22,463 nucleotides of DNA from an uncultured Lachnospiraceae bacterium. GTDB lineage: Bacteria; Bacillota; Clostridia; Lachnospirales; Lachnospiraceae. The DNA lies in assembly GCA_910588565.1 (NCBI GenBank), contig CAJUPF010000052.1, forward strand, positions 1 through 22,463. Direction: 5' to 3'. Below the pieces are notes generated by a model, which was not told the DNA's origin, searched no databases, and saw only the letters and a program-made list of their open reading frames with translations. This document shows positions 6,761 through 15,283 of the stretch, piece by piece; the stretch's first letter is position 1; every line of letters starts with the position of its first letter. The position numbers were made by a program, and so were the translations under genes.

Positions 6761-9321
6761 TTATTTTCGGATTGTAACCTTTACTTTTACGCTTTTATTT
6801 GTACCATCCGTAGATTTGATTGTAATTGTTACGGTTCCTTTTTTACCTTTCTTTGCGGTGACAACGCCTTTTTTTACAGTTGCAAGCTTTTCATTGGAAG
6901 ATGTGTATTCCAGAGTCTTGTTTACATTCTTGCCATTTGTCCTAACGACTGGCTTGATCGTCACCTTCTTGCCCGCTTTTACCGTAAGAGATTTTTTCTT
7001 TACCGTAATCTTTGTAACGGCATTTTTCATTATCTTAATTTTGACTGTTGCCGTTTTGCCGCTTCCATCCGCTGCTGTTGCCTTAACGGAAATCGTCCTG
7101 CCTGCGCCCGCTTTCTTGACAGTCACTACGCCTGATTTTATAGAGGCGTACTTTTTGTACTTCTTATCAATGGAATAGGTCAGTTTTCTGTTACCTGCAT
7201 GTTCCGGCAGGGCTGTAAATACCTTTTTCAGATCCAGTTTCTTACCCGCTGCAATTTTATACGTCTTAGCTGCACGCTGGACAGATGTTACCTTTACTTC
7301 TGACTGCCTTGCTGTCAGTTTGTTTACCGCGTCCTGTAACGCTGTTTTGGCTGCATCTACTTCTGACTGTGTGGCGTTTGGGTTCGCTGCTACCGTATTG
7401 GCTGCCGCCAGTTTTTCCTGCATTGACCGATACCCTGCCGCCTCATAATCCGCTTCCTTTTTCGCTTTGCGTCTGCAATTGCCTGATGCAACGCTGTCTT
7501 ATCCGCCAGCTTCGCAAGCCCGCTTACCGCACGGTCTAACGCTGTTTTTGCAGCTTCGTAATCAGCCCTGGATGCTGTTTCGGGATTCAATGCCCTGCAG
7601 GCTTCCAATGCGGCTTTGATTGCGCTCCAGCTTGCGGGCGTATAATCCGCTTCTTTCAGTCCCGCCATTTTCTGCTCGGCAGCTGTAACGGAGGTTTCCA
7701 TTGCCTTCTTTGCTTCTTCTGCTTCTGATTGTGTATTTGGAATTAACTTTATCGCTAAGTTCCCCTCGGCAGTTTCCACCTGTGATTTCGTTGCGTTTGC
7801 TGAACCCAAAATCTCTTCCGCATCTTTCAGCGCATTCTGCACTTCATCCCAGTTTGCATAATCCGCTTTCTGCCCTTCTTTTTCTTCAAGTTCTGCTTTC
7901 AGTCTGGCAATGGCCGCTTTTAAATTCTTTATGCTGACCAGATTTCTTTCCGCTGTATCCAGTGTCCCAACAGCGTTGTCAACTGCTTCCTGGCTCGCAG
8001 TGGCGCTCTCATTTATCTGATTTGCCTTTGTAAGCGCCTCTTGATAGGTCTGCCAGCTGCCAGCTGTATAGTCTTCTTCAATCAGGCTCAATGCATTCTG
8101 GATTTTATCATTTAAATCCGCTTTATCAACTGCTTTATAATATGCGCGGTAAGTAACCGTTTCGCCCGCCTCTGCCACAGCCTCTGATTTATCTTCCCCT
8201 TTGTACCAGCCGGACATTTCCGTATCCAGAACATACATCTGGTTATTTTTTATAATCTCAGCCTCCGGCTGCTCTGCTGGCATAGCGCCTGGAAGTTCTT
8301 TTGCAGAAACCGTTTCATATTTGGTGTACTCCGCAGCGCCCTGCGCTTTCAGATAAGTCTCAACCTGCTTGGTGGCATATCCGGAAATCCAGCTGATTTT
8401 GTGGTTTTTCAGAGTATAGCTTCCGCGAACCGCTGCAAATTGAGAAATAATTCCATTCTCCGGATAGATACGGAATCCGTTGCCGCCTGGCTGTGTAACC
8501 TCATGCTCGATTCCATCCGGATCTGTAATAAAAATCTTAACATTTCCTTTTGTAGTATCACTGGCAGTATCCATTACGGTACGTACACGGTAGGCGCTGA
8601 CCTCATCGAACACCCACGCTTTGCTTGTATCACCATTCGCCAATGCCGCATCCAGCTCATCATTTGCCGGATAATAAACTGCATTGCCGGCCACCTGCCC
8701 GTCGCCAATCTGTGTCTGAAAATATGTCACGTCGTTATAGCTATGCTTAAATTGAAGCCTTGCCCCGGTATCCCAGCAATTCCCGGAATTCAATTCTTCC
8801 CAGTTTCCATTCTTCATGATTCTGCCTGGAAGATAAATAACAGCTCTGTCATGTGTCGATTTTGTACTGTCAGGGACAATGTCATATTCTGTTACAAACA
8901 ATCCTTTGTAGCCTTTTAATGGATGTATCGCATTTCGATCATCGTTCCCTGTGCCGGTTGCCGCCGCATCCGCCACTACTTCATCGCATGGCAGTACATT
9001 GACTGCAACCGTAATCTGCTCCCCTGCCACTGTTGTTCCTGTCGCCGTATACTCCCCGGCAGCCGTACCTGTATCCCACTGATCCCACTGCAGCTCGGCA
9101 GCAGCTCCTGACGACTCCGTACTCACTTTTCTGGGAAAAACCGGTGCATTGCCTTCTATAACTGTAATCGGCTCTAATTCCAGCGCCTGTTTCTCTTCCT
9201 GCTGCAAAACGGCCGTCCCATCCAATTCAGCCGCAGACACCATTGGCGCCGGCATTAAGGCCACTGCCATAGCAGCAGCCAGCAAAAATGAATTTGTCTT
9301 TCTCAAAATTCTTCTCATCAT
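6761..9321 (-). pseudogene. Large secreted FIVAR/Ig-repeat surface protein, split by a -1 frameshift
   Basis: Two overlapping frames (9321-7390 and 7423-6761) read as one approximately 853-residue protein once a single base is restored near 7466-7468. Before that point the frame ends in ALHQAIADAK; after it the sequence resumes as KKEADYEAAGYRSMQEKL, which completes a FIVAR repeat. Order: signal peptide (FLLAAAMAVALMPAPMVSAA); an Ig-like segment (EYTATGTTVAGEQITVAVNV); a roughly 230-residue beta-rich region resembling lectin/laminin-G domains of glycan-active proteins; about four FIVAR-type helical repeats (DYTAGSWQTYQEAL, DYTPASWSAIKAALEA); then Lys-rich Big2-like Ig domains. There is no LPxTG or catalytic domain. 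A GTG at 9330 is the longer start, but the ATG at 9321 suits the AAAGG upstream better. It may be a true pseudogene or a sequencing error. Confidence 0.8.
7466..7468 (-). other. Frameshift point in the FIVAR/Ig gene
   Basis: The minus strand reads GCA AAG CG here. Restoring one A (AAA to AAAA) gives GCA AAA GCG AAA AAG and joins both frames without a stop across a complete FIVAR repeat. Confidence 0.75.
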
Positions 9322-9367
9322 TGTCCCCACACCTTTCTTGTATATACTGCATAAATATTACGGAATT

Positions 9368-9376
9368 ATTATAGCA
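9368..9376 (-). promoter_or_regulatory. Extended -10 promoter for the FIVAR/Ig gene
   Basis: A perfect TATAAT (9373-9368) is preceded by TGC, forming an extended -10 (TGnTATAAT). The -35 region (TTATTA) is poor. It lies about 47 bp upstream of the ATG. Confidence 0.6.
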
Positions 9377-9423
9377 TATTCAGTAAAAGATAATAATTAT
9401 AAATTTGCCAGACAGTATCGAAG

Positions 9424-9469
9424 CAAAACAAAAAGAAAACCGCAAATCCTGTCATATTAAGGATTTGCG
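9424..9469 (-). terminator. Rho-independent terminator of tRNA-Gly
   Basis: A perfect 10-bp stem (CGCAAATCCT at 9441-9450, AGGATTTGCG at 9460-9469) is followed on the minus strand by a T-rich run (9440-9424), 14 bp after the tRNA. Confidence 0.88.
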
Positions 9470-9482
9470 ATTCCTGCTTAAG

Positions 9483-9555
9483 AGCGATAGACGGGGCTCG
9501 AACCCGCGGTCTCGACCTTGGCAAGGTCGCGCGTTACCAACTACGCCACTATCGC
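9483..9555 (-). tRNA. tRNA-Gly (GCC anticodon)
   Basis: A complete 73-nt cloverleaf: acceptor GCGATAG/CTATCGC with discriminator T, D-arm containing AGTTGGTAA, anticodon stem CGACC/GGTCG around the loop TTGCCAA (anticodon GCC), and T-arm GCGGG-TTCGAGC-CCCGT. CCA is not encoded. Its own promoter and terminator flank it, so it is a monocistronic tRNA gene. Confidence 0.96.
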
Positions 9556-9603
9556 ATTTATGAAGTTCTGTGCTGTTCTGTATCTCTCTCAAGCACAATA
9601 CAT

Positions 9604-9632
9604 ATAATACACGATGAATTGTCTTTTGTCAA
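9604..9632 (-). promoter_or_regulatory. Strong sigma-A promoter of tRNA-Gly
   Basis: TTGACA (9632-9627) and TATTAT (9609-9604) with 17-bp spacing, about 49 bp upstream of the tRNA 5' end. The -35 hexamer is a perfect consensus. Confidence 0.85.
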
Positions 9633-9723
9633 TATATTTTTTAAAAAAATTTGAAAATAATTTTATTCCCATAATTCTGTAGAATTCTGCGGCTGATTGC
9701 CTGCATTCTCCCTATTCGTTACA

Positions 9724-9777
9724 TTTCACACCCACGCCAGTTTTTCAGAAATGCAAGTGATTGGCGTGGAAGTGAAA
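9724..9777. repeat. Palindromic intergenic repeat, copy 2
   Basis: TTTCAC (9724-9729) pairs with GTGAAA (9772-9777) and CCACGCCA (9732-9739) pairs with TGGCGTGG (9762-9769), around a 22-nt loop. The left arm shares the 17-mer with copy 1 at 718-734, and similarity extends a few bases to its left. It lies 9 bp beyond the stop of the last surface-locus gene and could help end that transcript, although no T tract follows. Confidence 0.65.
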
Positions 9778-9785
9778 AGCAACCA

Positions 9786-10280
9786 CTATTCTTCTTCCAT
9801 CCAGGCCTTATCCAGCGGATCATCTTCCGGTTCGCTGACCATCTCTAATGCACTGGCAATTAATTTAATCATCTCCCAAACGGAACGAAAATAAACGGTT
9901 TTATCCCTGTCCATCCAGGTAATCCGCCCCTGCCAGCTGCTGTTCTGTCTGTGCTGGACACGGATAATGAATGTGCCCAAATCCCCATGCTTGCTTAAGA
10001 GCTTTTCGTCACTCATAATTTTCGTCATTCCTTCCTTAAAATCCGTATTCTGTACTTTATTCTGAAATGTCCGCTCATTGGTACCGGGATGTGGAAAATT
10101 GATGGAATCATAGAAATGTTCCAGTTCAAATAGAAGTTCCGCCACTCCATGGACTCGCTGTTCTTTTTCACTGTAGGCATGATAGATTCTGCCAAAGAAT
10201 CCGCTTTCCGTTTTTTCCATATGATCTATACACAATACTACACCATTTGGCGTCCCTATGTACCACTGAGACTTTTCCAT
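9786..10280 (-). CDS. Protein of unknown function, last gene of the surface locus
   Basis: A 164-residue soluble protein with no signal peptide or membrane segment. I do not recognise a family. It begins MEKSQWYIGTPNGVVLCIDH, has a central GRIYHAYSEKEQRVHGVAELLFELEHF segment (given only in outline: aromatic and amphipathic), and ends in a very acidic tail (EPEDDPLDKAWMEEE). AAGGAG lies 8 nt before the ATG. It starts 12 bp after the BTAD-regulator gene, so the two are almost certainly co-transcribed. It may be a partner or effector of that regulator; that is inference from position only. Confidence 0.75.
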   Translation of the reverse strand: MEKSQWYIGTPNGVVLCIDHMEKTESGFFGRIYHAYSEKEQRVHGVAELLFELEHFYDSINFPHPGTNERTFQNKVQNTDFKEGMTKIMSDEKLLSKHGDLGTFIIRVQHRQNSSWQGRITWMDRDKTVYFRSVWEMIKLIASALEMVSEPEDDPLDKAWMEEE

Positions 10281-10292
10281 ATAATACGCTCC

Positions 10293-11516
10293 TTACTGTA
10301 TTCTCTCATGATTTGACGTGCAAATCACACTGTTGACATAATATTGGATCCCGGTACGCTGCCGTCCTACTACAAAATGGTAATTGATTCTACGCTGCAG
10401 GACTTTGCAGTTTTCACGGGTTGTGTTCAGCATCAATACCAGATACTGGCCTTTGCCGTAACGGTTAACCGCGTCTCCCCGGCGTACTGATTTCTGAATC
10501 GCGTCGCCCAGCCGGAGGGAAAGCTCATCCAGCATAGAACCTTCTTTCATCGGGTTTCCCTTGCTGTCAACCACAGTACAAAGCATCAGGTAGACAGACT
10601 GTCCGCCACGATCCACCATACGCTCAACCATACGGTAAATTCCCTGAAATACCGGATAAGAACAAAAATAGCCGCCCGTTGCATCTTCTTCGCCTCCCGC
10701 CAGGGTTTCCTGTATATCATCCAGTACGGCATAGTGATGCCCAATCTGCGATCCCAGCTTATTCAACAATTCCATCAGGCGATCCGACGGACGCAGACCC
10801 TGCTCCTGAAAATACAGTTCAACCGTATCATCGTAAAATTTCCGGGCGTCTTCGTCGCGGCCCAGAGAAATCAACGCTTCCATTGTAACTGCTTCCCAGT
10901 CCGCCAGAGGGTTGATCCGTGCTGCATAGAGTCCAAGCTCTTCCATCTGGAAATAATCCTGGCTGATTCGCAGCAGCTGTACGGCTTTTTCCACACAATC
11001 ACAAAAGATCTCGCGATAACGCCTGGCTTCCTGCGCCACCCAGACCAAACTGCCCTGAATTTCGAGAAATTCACCAGTATAACAATAGCAGGCTTCCAGA
11101 TATAGTTCCAGCTGTTTTTCCGGGTCTGTTTCTTGTTCCGCCTGGTTGTATAGTTCCTCCAATTCCGCCGCGTCTTCTTTTACTGCGATCTCATCTGTCC
11201 AATAGTAGACGCCGTCCCGCTGTTCAATGTAATTGCAGTCCGGAAGGCCTGCGGCTTTCAGTTTTTTCTTCGCATTGTAAATAACGCTCCTGGTCGCATG
11301 ATGCAGATCCGTAATATCCCTGTCTTCAAACAGGCTTTTTTCTAACCGGCTGCGGCTAACCCCTTCTTTTCTATTGTGCCAGAGAAGCTGCATCAGGCAG
11401 GCAAACTGTGTAGTGCCGGATTTGGCACCTGCAAGCAGCGGACTGCCATTATAGGTTACGGAAAAACTACCCAGCATCTGCACATATAGAATATTGTCAC
11501 CTTCATTCTTTCCCAT
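10293..11516 (-). CDS. BTAD-domain transcriptional regulator with a degenerate GGDEF-like C-terminal domain
   Basis: A 407-residue cytoplasmic regulator. Residues about 6-95 form an OmpR/SARP-like winged helix (LYVQMLGSFSVTYNGSPLL start, then SRSRLEKSLF and ATRSVIYNAKKKLKAAG). Residues about 100-255 are the helical bacterial transcriptional activator (BTAD/TPR-like) domain (AELEELYNQAEQET, YCYTGEFLE, EALISLGRDEDARKFYDD). The last roughly 130 residues resemble a GGDEF fold without the active motif: LGDAIQKSVRRGDAVNRYG followed by KGQYLVLMLN stands where R-x-GDE-(F/Y) would be. It might sense a nucleotide or serve only as an oligomerisation domain. It sits at the promoter-distal end of the surface locus and is the obvious candidate controller. 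The ribosome-binding site is weak. Confidence 0.83.
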   Translation of the reverse strand: MGKNEGDNILYVQMLGSFSVTYNGSPLLAGAKSGTTQFACLMQLLWHNRKEGVSRSRLEKSLFEDRDITDLHHATRSVIYNAKKKLKAAGLPDCNYIEQRDGVYYWTDEIAVKEDAAELEELYNQAEQETDPEKQLELYLEACYCYTGEFLEIQGSLVWVAQEARRYREIFCDCVEKAVQLLRISQDYFQMEELGLYAARINPLADWEAVTMEALISLGRDEDARKFYDDTVELYFQEQGLRPSDRLMELLNKLGSQIGHHYAVLDDIQETLAGGEEDATGGYFCSYPVFQGIYRMVERMVDRGGQSVYLMLCTVVDSKGNPMKEGSMLDELSLRLGDAIQKSVRRGDAVNRYGKGQYLVLMLNTTRENCKVLQRRINYHFVVGRQRTGIQYYVNSVICTSNHERIQ

Positions 11517-11600
11517 AATATACTCTCTGCCTTCTTATGTTTATAATATATATCTGCTCTGGCTTATCTGATTCTATATATAACCCCTCCTGGAGACGCG

Positions 11601-11628
11601 TATATGGCAGCCCTTAACTGCCATCTAT
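11601..11628. repeat. Inverted repeat upstream of the BTAD-regulator gene
   Basis: ATGGCAG (11604-11610) and CTGCCAT (11618-11624) form a 7-bp stem with a 7-nt loop, extendable by TATA/TATA past one bulged C. It lies in the 141-bp gap between sortase B and the regulator gene. No T-run follows in either direction, so it could be a protein-binding palindrome or an mRNA processing hairpin rather than a terminator. Confidence 0.45.
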
Positions 11629-11657
11629 ATACAATACGATTTCGCCAGATATAAGCT

Positions 11658-12431
11658 TTACTTTACTGCAAGCGGTGTTCCGCCTGCGCTGTCCGCCGGA
11701 ACGAGTTTTCCATGGACAACATATCTGGCATTATCAAATACGTAGGCGCAGGTAGACAGGATCACATAATGGCTGTTCCCATCCAGTTCTACGTCCGCCT
11801 GAAAATTCGATTTTGCTGCCGCCTGGCTTAAATATGTATTCAGCTCTTCGCATGGCTCCGGATACATCATATAAGCCTCTGAACGGGCCGACGTCGTGTA
11901 CCCGCTGAACAGCTCAATCCGAAAGTCCTGTGTAGGCGTCAGAAGCCACATCTGGGGATGCTCTTCATAATATGCCTGATCCGCCCAGTATTCCAATGTG
12001 GCAAACATGGATTTATTTTTCATATGATGGCCATAAAGAATCGTGTTGGAATCTTCAAAGTTCGCGCCATTTGTATAATCCATAAAAATAGAGCCAGCTA
12101 CACTGTACGATTTATCATATGCGTGATGCAGATAAAAATCATTGTCTTCTCCCCGCATAATAGGATAGTCAATCACTGTCCCTTCACAGTAAATCCAGCC
12201 GATTACATCCGGATTCGCTTCTTGCAGGGCATCAAAGTCTATCACAATCGGCGCCACATCCCCCTTAGGTTCCTGCGCATTCTTTTGTGTGCTGGTAAAC
12301 TGGTTTGACGCTTCGTCATATAACGCTTCATTCGCTTTGTATTGCCACTGTACAAATGCAATTGTACCAACCGATCCGGCGCATATCAGAAAAAGCGCCA
12401 GCATCAGTATTCTTCTAATCCATTTTTTCAT
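11658..12431 (-). CDS. Class B sortase
   Basis: A membrane-anchored cysteine transpeptidase of the class B type, 257 residues. An N-terminal basic stretch and transmembrane helix (ILMLALFLICAGSVGTIAF) are followed by the sortase barrel: NPDVIGWIYCEGTVIDYPI, the catalytic His in ILYGHHM (about residue 130), the catalytic Cys in ILSTCAYVFDN, and the Arg in NARYVVHGKL. The long insertion between the His and Cys strands is typical of class B. Class B enzymes usually serve a few neighbouring proteins with non-LPxTG signals. The two co-operonic proteins ending in VRTGD and VRGGD plus a membrane helix are candidate substrates (inference). It starts 19 bp after the Rpn gene. Confidence 0.92.
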   Translation of the reverse strand: MKKWIRRILMLALFLICAGSVGTIAFVQWQYKANEALYDEASNQFTSTQKNAQEPKGDVAPIVIDFDALQEANPDVIGWIYCEGTVIDYPIMRGEDNDFYLHHAYDKSYSVAGSIFMDYTNGANFEDSNTILYGHHMKNKSMFATLEYWADQAYYEEHPQMWLLTPTQDFRIELFSGYTTSARSEAYMMYPEPCEELNTYLSQAAAKSNFQADVELDGNSHYVILSTCAYVFDNARYVVHGKLVPADSAGGTPLAVK

Positions 12432-12450
12432 TCTTCCAACCGTCCATTAC

Positions 12451-13302
12451 TTATTGTCCGCCAGTAAATTTTTTAGATAGAACTGCCCTGTCATCCTCTG
12501 TTATACACATAGCTGTCATTGCCTGCTCGGCAGATATCTGCATTGTTCTCATAAGCCCTTTCATAGTTTCAAATAAAGTATCTATTCTTCCTTCTATTCT
12601 TCCTTCTGTCTTCGCTTCTTCCCTTTCCCGGGCTATTCTCTCTTCCATCGCCTGGCTCATACGGTACTGACCTCCTTTTGTCTCCTTGAAATGCGCTACC
12701 GAATCTTTCAATTCCCGGTAAAACATGTCAGCTGCGCTGACGCAGCGGAAATCATGCATCAGCTTTCCTACTGGATCTGCATCATTTTTATAGCTGCCGT
12801 TTACATATATAATGTGTGCTCCATCCCCAAACAATTTTCCGGTTTCCTGCACGATACGTTCCACATGATACATTGGCAGCCCGGATTTCATATAATCCTT
12901 TCTGGTAATGAATATCACATAAGAATCATGGATTTCTTTGAATTTCTGCCCCGCTTTCAGCAGTTTTGTATCCAACATGCTGCTGTGGAACCTGGCTCTG
13001 CGTACATCTGCGCCTGAGTTCTCATTCTGCAGTTCTATATCATAGACTTTGCCTTCCGAATCTTCCGCATAGATATCCAATATAAGGCTGCGCCCTCCTG
13101 AAACAGGATTTTTATAGTCTCTCTGTGCGATCACTTCCGTCACTTTCAAATCATCCCTGTCGAGAATGATATTTAATATCAGTTCTGTCGCCTCAGTATT
13201 CCTGTCAAACACAACCGTCATCAGCTCATCATCCAATAAGCTGAATCCTTCAATTAGCCGAAGGTTCTCTTCCTCTCTCTCCTGTTTCGCAATGTTACTC
13301 AA
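12451..13302 (-). CDS. Rpn-family PD-(D/E)XK nuclease (recombination-promoting nuclease/putative transposase family)
   Basis: A 283-residue member of the Rpn/PDDEXK-type nuclease family, often labelled transposase although E. coli Rpn proteins are DNA endonucleases that stimulate RecA-independent recombination. Motifs: RLIEGFSLLDDELMTVVF near the N terminus, then the catalytic LILDIYAED and VYDIELQNEN (D...E-x-Q) at about residues 73-93, and a MYHVERIVQETG segment. The C-terminal portion has EGRIEGRID, a short duplicated EGRI unit typical of the variable tail. The start codon is TTG (13302-13300) with AGGGAG 10 nt upstream. No terminal inverted repeats flank it, so it is not an IS element. 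Why it sits in a surface operon is unclear. Confidence 0.85.
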   Translation of the reverse strand: MSNIAKQEREEENLRLIEGFSLLDDELMTVVFDRNTEATELILNIILDRDDLKVTEVIAQRDYKNPVSGGRSLILDIYAEDSEGKVYDIELQNENSGADVRRARFHSSMLDTKLLKAGQKFKEIHDSYVIFITRKDYMKSGLPMYHVERIVQETGKLFGDGAHIIYVNGSYKNDADPVGKLMHDFRCVSAADMFYRELKDSVAHFKETKGGQYRMSQAMEERIAREREEAKTEGRIEGRIDTLFETMKGLMRTMQISAEQAMTAMCITEDDRAVLSKKFTGGQ

Positions 13303-13413
13303 AAAACACCCGCTCCCTCATCGCCTACTAAGAAATTCACTGCAGTATCAATACTATATTCGCATATTACCATAGATATATCGCATCTATGCTATATGTT
13401 TTGCCTTATCATT

Positions 13414-13737
13414 CTAATGTTTGTCCAGTAATTTATGTACATCGTCTACTTCCTGCAAAATAAGATTTTCACTCTCTACTATCTCGGCTTTTAAGTTTCT
13501 CTCCGTGCGCCTAATTTGTTTTTCCACTTTATTAAACCGCTCGTCTACTTTGTCCAGACGTTCTTCTACCGTATCCAGACGTTTCTCTACTTTGTCCAGT
13601 CGCTCGTCTACCGTATCCAGACGTTTCTCTACTTTGTCCAGTCGCTCGTCTACTCTGTCCAGACGTTCGTTAATCGGCTCTAATTTTGTGTCTAATAACT
13701 GCCCAATTGCCTGAATATCTTCCTGTGTCAGCGCCAT
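13414..13737 (-). CDS. Small heptad-repeat coiled-coil protein
   Basis: A 107-residue protein without a signal peptide or membrane segment. Residues about 20-75 are near-perfect heptads of the form ERLDKVE/KRLDTVD with Leu and Val at a and d positions, predicting a long parallel coiled coil. The DNA encodes this with a 42-bp unit repeated exactly (13566-13607 and 13608-13649) flanked by diverged copies, so copy number may vary by slippage. The C-terminal part continues as amphipathic helix (NLKAEIVESENLILQEVDD). AAGGAG lies 10 nt before the ATG. Similar small coiled coils often occur near Rpn genes or surface genes. Its function is unknown; it could oligomerise with neighbouring gene products. 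Confidence 0.8.
   Translation of the reverse strand: MALTQEDIQAIGQLLDTKLEPINERLDRVDERLDKVEKRLDTVDERLDKVEKRLDTVEERLDKVDERFNKVEKQIRRTERNLKAEIVESENLILQEVDDVHKLLDKH
13566..13649. repeat. Two perfect 42-bp tandem repeats
   Basis: The units at 13566-13607 and 13608-13649 are identical. Diverged copies of the half-unit extend on both sides. Each unit encodes two heptads (14 codons), so gain or loss stays in frame. Confidence 0.85.
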
Positions 13738-13773
13738 ATAATCACTACTCCTTCTTAATCTTAAACATGCTTT

Positions 13774-14310
13774 TTACCGATTCCTAAGCCTTCCTGCCAG
13801 AACATGAAACATCGCCCCGCAAGCTGCAAAACAGACTGCATAAGCTTTGCCAATGCTGCTGGTATAGATCGCCAAAAGACGGCCAAGGTACGGATAGTGT
13901 TTTGTCACCTGGCCAATGACGGCGGCGTATTCTACGTCGTTCATATCTTCTTCTGCATTGGCGTCTCCCTTGGTCGTAAAACTTCCTTCGACTGATTTAT
14001 TTTTCACGACACGATGGGTGACCACCGATTCGCTGCTCCAAAAAGCAATGATGTCACCCTCCTGTACAGACACCGGATCTACTGGCTCTACATATATCAC
14101 GCTGCCCACCGGAATCTCCGGTTCCATGCTGCCGCTGACGACATTGTAGACCTCATATCCCATAAACTGTGGTACCGTAATCGGGAGACAAGTTCCGATT
14201 ACGCTCAGTAAGATCAGTGTTCCAACAATATTACAAAGGGCGGGAATAAACTTCCCTCCCTTTTTTTTCTTTTCTTCTGTTAAAAATGTATTATTCGCTG
14301 TCTTTGACAT
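13774..14310 (-). CDS. sipW: SipW-type (ER-type) signal peptidase I
   Basis: A membrane serine protease that removes signal peptides, of the SipW/archaeal-ER subtype. At 178 residues, one transmembrane helix near residues 25-45 precedes the catalytic Ser in VVSGSMEPEIPVGSVIYV (about residues 58-75). The second catalytic block is SSESVVTHRVV, where His replaces the Lys of ordinary bacterial SPase I. A further helix lies near the C terminus (IGKAYAVCFAACGAMFHVL). In B. subtilis SipW processes TapA and TasA, the biofilm fibre proteins; here two genes with SipW-type signal peptides lie in the same operon. It overlaps the upstream gene by 20 bp, with its own AAGGAAG site, indicating tight coupling. 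Confidence 0.92.
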   Translation of the reverse strand: MSKTANNTFLTEEKKKKGGKFIPALCNIVGTLILLSVIGTCLPITVPQFMGYEVYNVVSGSMEPEIPVGSVIYVEPVDPVSVQEGDIIAFWSSESVVTHRVVKNKSVEGSFTTKGDANAEEDMNDVEYAAVIGQVTKHYPYLGRLLAIYTSSIGKAYAVCFAACGAMFHVLAGRLRNR

Positions 14311-15283
14311 ATTTTATCTTCCTTCTTTTGCGTGTCAGCATAAATCCGCCAACTCCGCCTATCAGGAATATGGCAGAACAAATACCAACTTTTGCGGCTA
14401 AGGGAAGACTCAGGAGCATTCTGGCAAAATCTCCTCCCCGTACCGGAGTTTCTCCACTTTCCAGAGTGGTATCTGATCCCGGAACATTGTCGTCATTCAA
14501 CTGCTGATCAGCCAATGGCACATCATTATCCTGGATTTCCTCCGGCGCACCATCGATATCCGCGGCTGCATCCATTGCTGCATCTGCTGCAGGCCCGGCT
14601 GCGGGCGCTGCTGCTCCATCAGCTGCTGCTCCGCCAGCTGCTGCACCTCCTGCGGCCGCTCCTCCTGCAGTTCCTCCGGCTGGCGTTGTCGTCGCTCCTC
14701 CGGCTCCAGCTGCTGCTTCCTGAGCTGCAGCGCTCATTCTTGTATATACGAATGTAAATACATTCTTAGAAGCATCTGCCTGCAGAGTTGCGGTAATCTG
14801 ATATGCCTGCGGCAGATAATTTGCAATATACTGATATGCGACTACAGGCCTGTCGCCGACGTTTCCATAGAAGGTTTCACTCGGCGCCAGCGGATTCCCC
14901 TGCGCATCCTGATAATTTACCGTATAAGCTACGGCATTGCCAAGGATTCCGTATGCCACTACATAATCCTGATCCCCGGTTACCGTAAAAGAAGAAGTCC
15001 CGCTTACCGTGCTGTTATCCTTACCGCTTTCGCGGATGCCGCGGATATAGTATTTGCTGCTCTTCTCAAGTGTCACCCGGTTCTGCCGGAATGTCACGCG
15101 GTCGCCGTATTTCAGGTTGCTGTATTCAATCACTTCTTCGCCGTCAATCGTTCCGTGGGAACCCGCGAAAAAACGTACTGTATACGTATATTCTTTCTCT
15201 TTTGCCAGTGTTTTGACGGGCATTGGGCATATCATACAAAGAGCTAACAGTACAACAACTGCTGTTTTTAGTGTTTTTTTCAT
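14291..15283 (-). CDS. Membrane-anchored surface protein with MucBP-like domain and Ala/Gly-rich linker
   Basis: A 330-residue exported protein. A signal peptide (LKTAVVVLLALCMICPMP) is followed by a beta-rich repeat-like domain (TYTVRFFAGSHGTIDGEE; residues about 30-110), then a MucBP-like domain (AYTVNYQDAQGNPLAPSE to NVFTFVYTR; about 117-180). Next come roughly 70 residues of Ala/Gly/Pro low-complexity linker, an acidic stretch, then TPVRGGD followed by a hydrophobic helix and KRRKIK. That tripartite tail looks like a sorting signal but lacks LPxTG; VRGGD resembles VRTGD in the neighbouring protein. MucBP domains in lactobacilli and Listeria bind mucin or act as spacers. It overlaps the upstream gene by 4 bp (ATGA). 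Confidence 0.8.
   Translation of the reverse strand: MKKTLKTAVVVLLALCMICPMPVKTLAKEKEYTYTVRFFAGSHGTIDGEEVIEYSNLKYGDRVTFRQNRVTLEKSSKYYIRGIRESGKDNSTVSGTSSFTVTGDQDYVVAYGILGNAVAYTVNYQDAQGNPLAPSETFYGNVGDRPVVAYQYIANYLPQAYQITATLQADASKNVFTFVYTRMSAAAQEAAAGAGGATTTPAGGTAGGAAAGGAAAGGAAADGAAAPAAGPAADAAMDAAADIDGAPEEIQDNDVPLADQQLNDDNVPGSDTTLESGETPVRGGDFARMLLSLPLAAKVGICSAIFLIGGVGGFMLTRKRRKIKYVKDSE

Noticed and set aside
12451..13302. Insertion sequence, given the transposase label of the Rpn family
   Set aside because: No terminal inverted repeats or target duplication were seen; motifs are those of a PD-(D/E)XK nuclease and the gene is embedded in an operon.
14291..14449. LPLAA near the C terminus of the MucBP protein as an LPxTA sorting motif
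   Set aside because: It lacks Thr at the cleavage position and lies inside the hydrophobic segment rather than before it.
14392..14757. Plus-strand Leu/His-rich frame opposite the MucBP gene
   Set aside because: An artefact of the Ala/Gly-rich GCN codons read in antisense.
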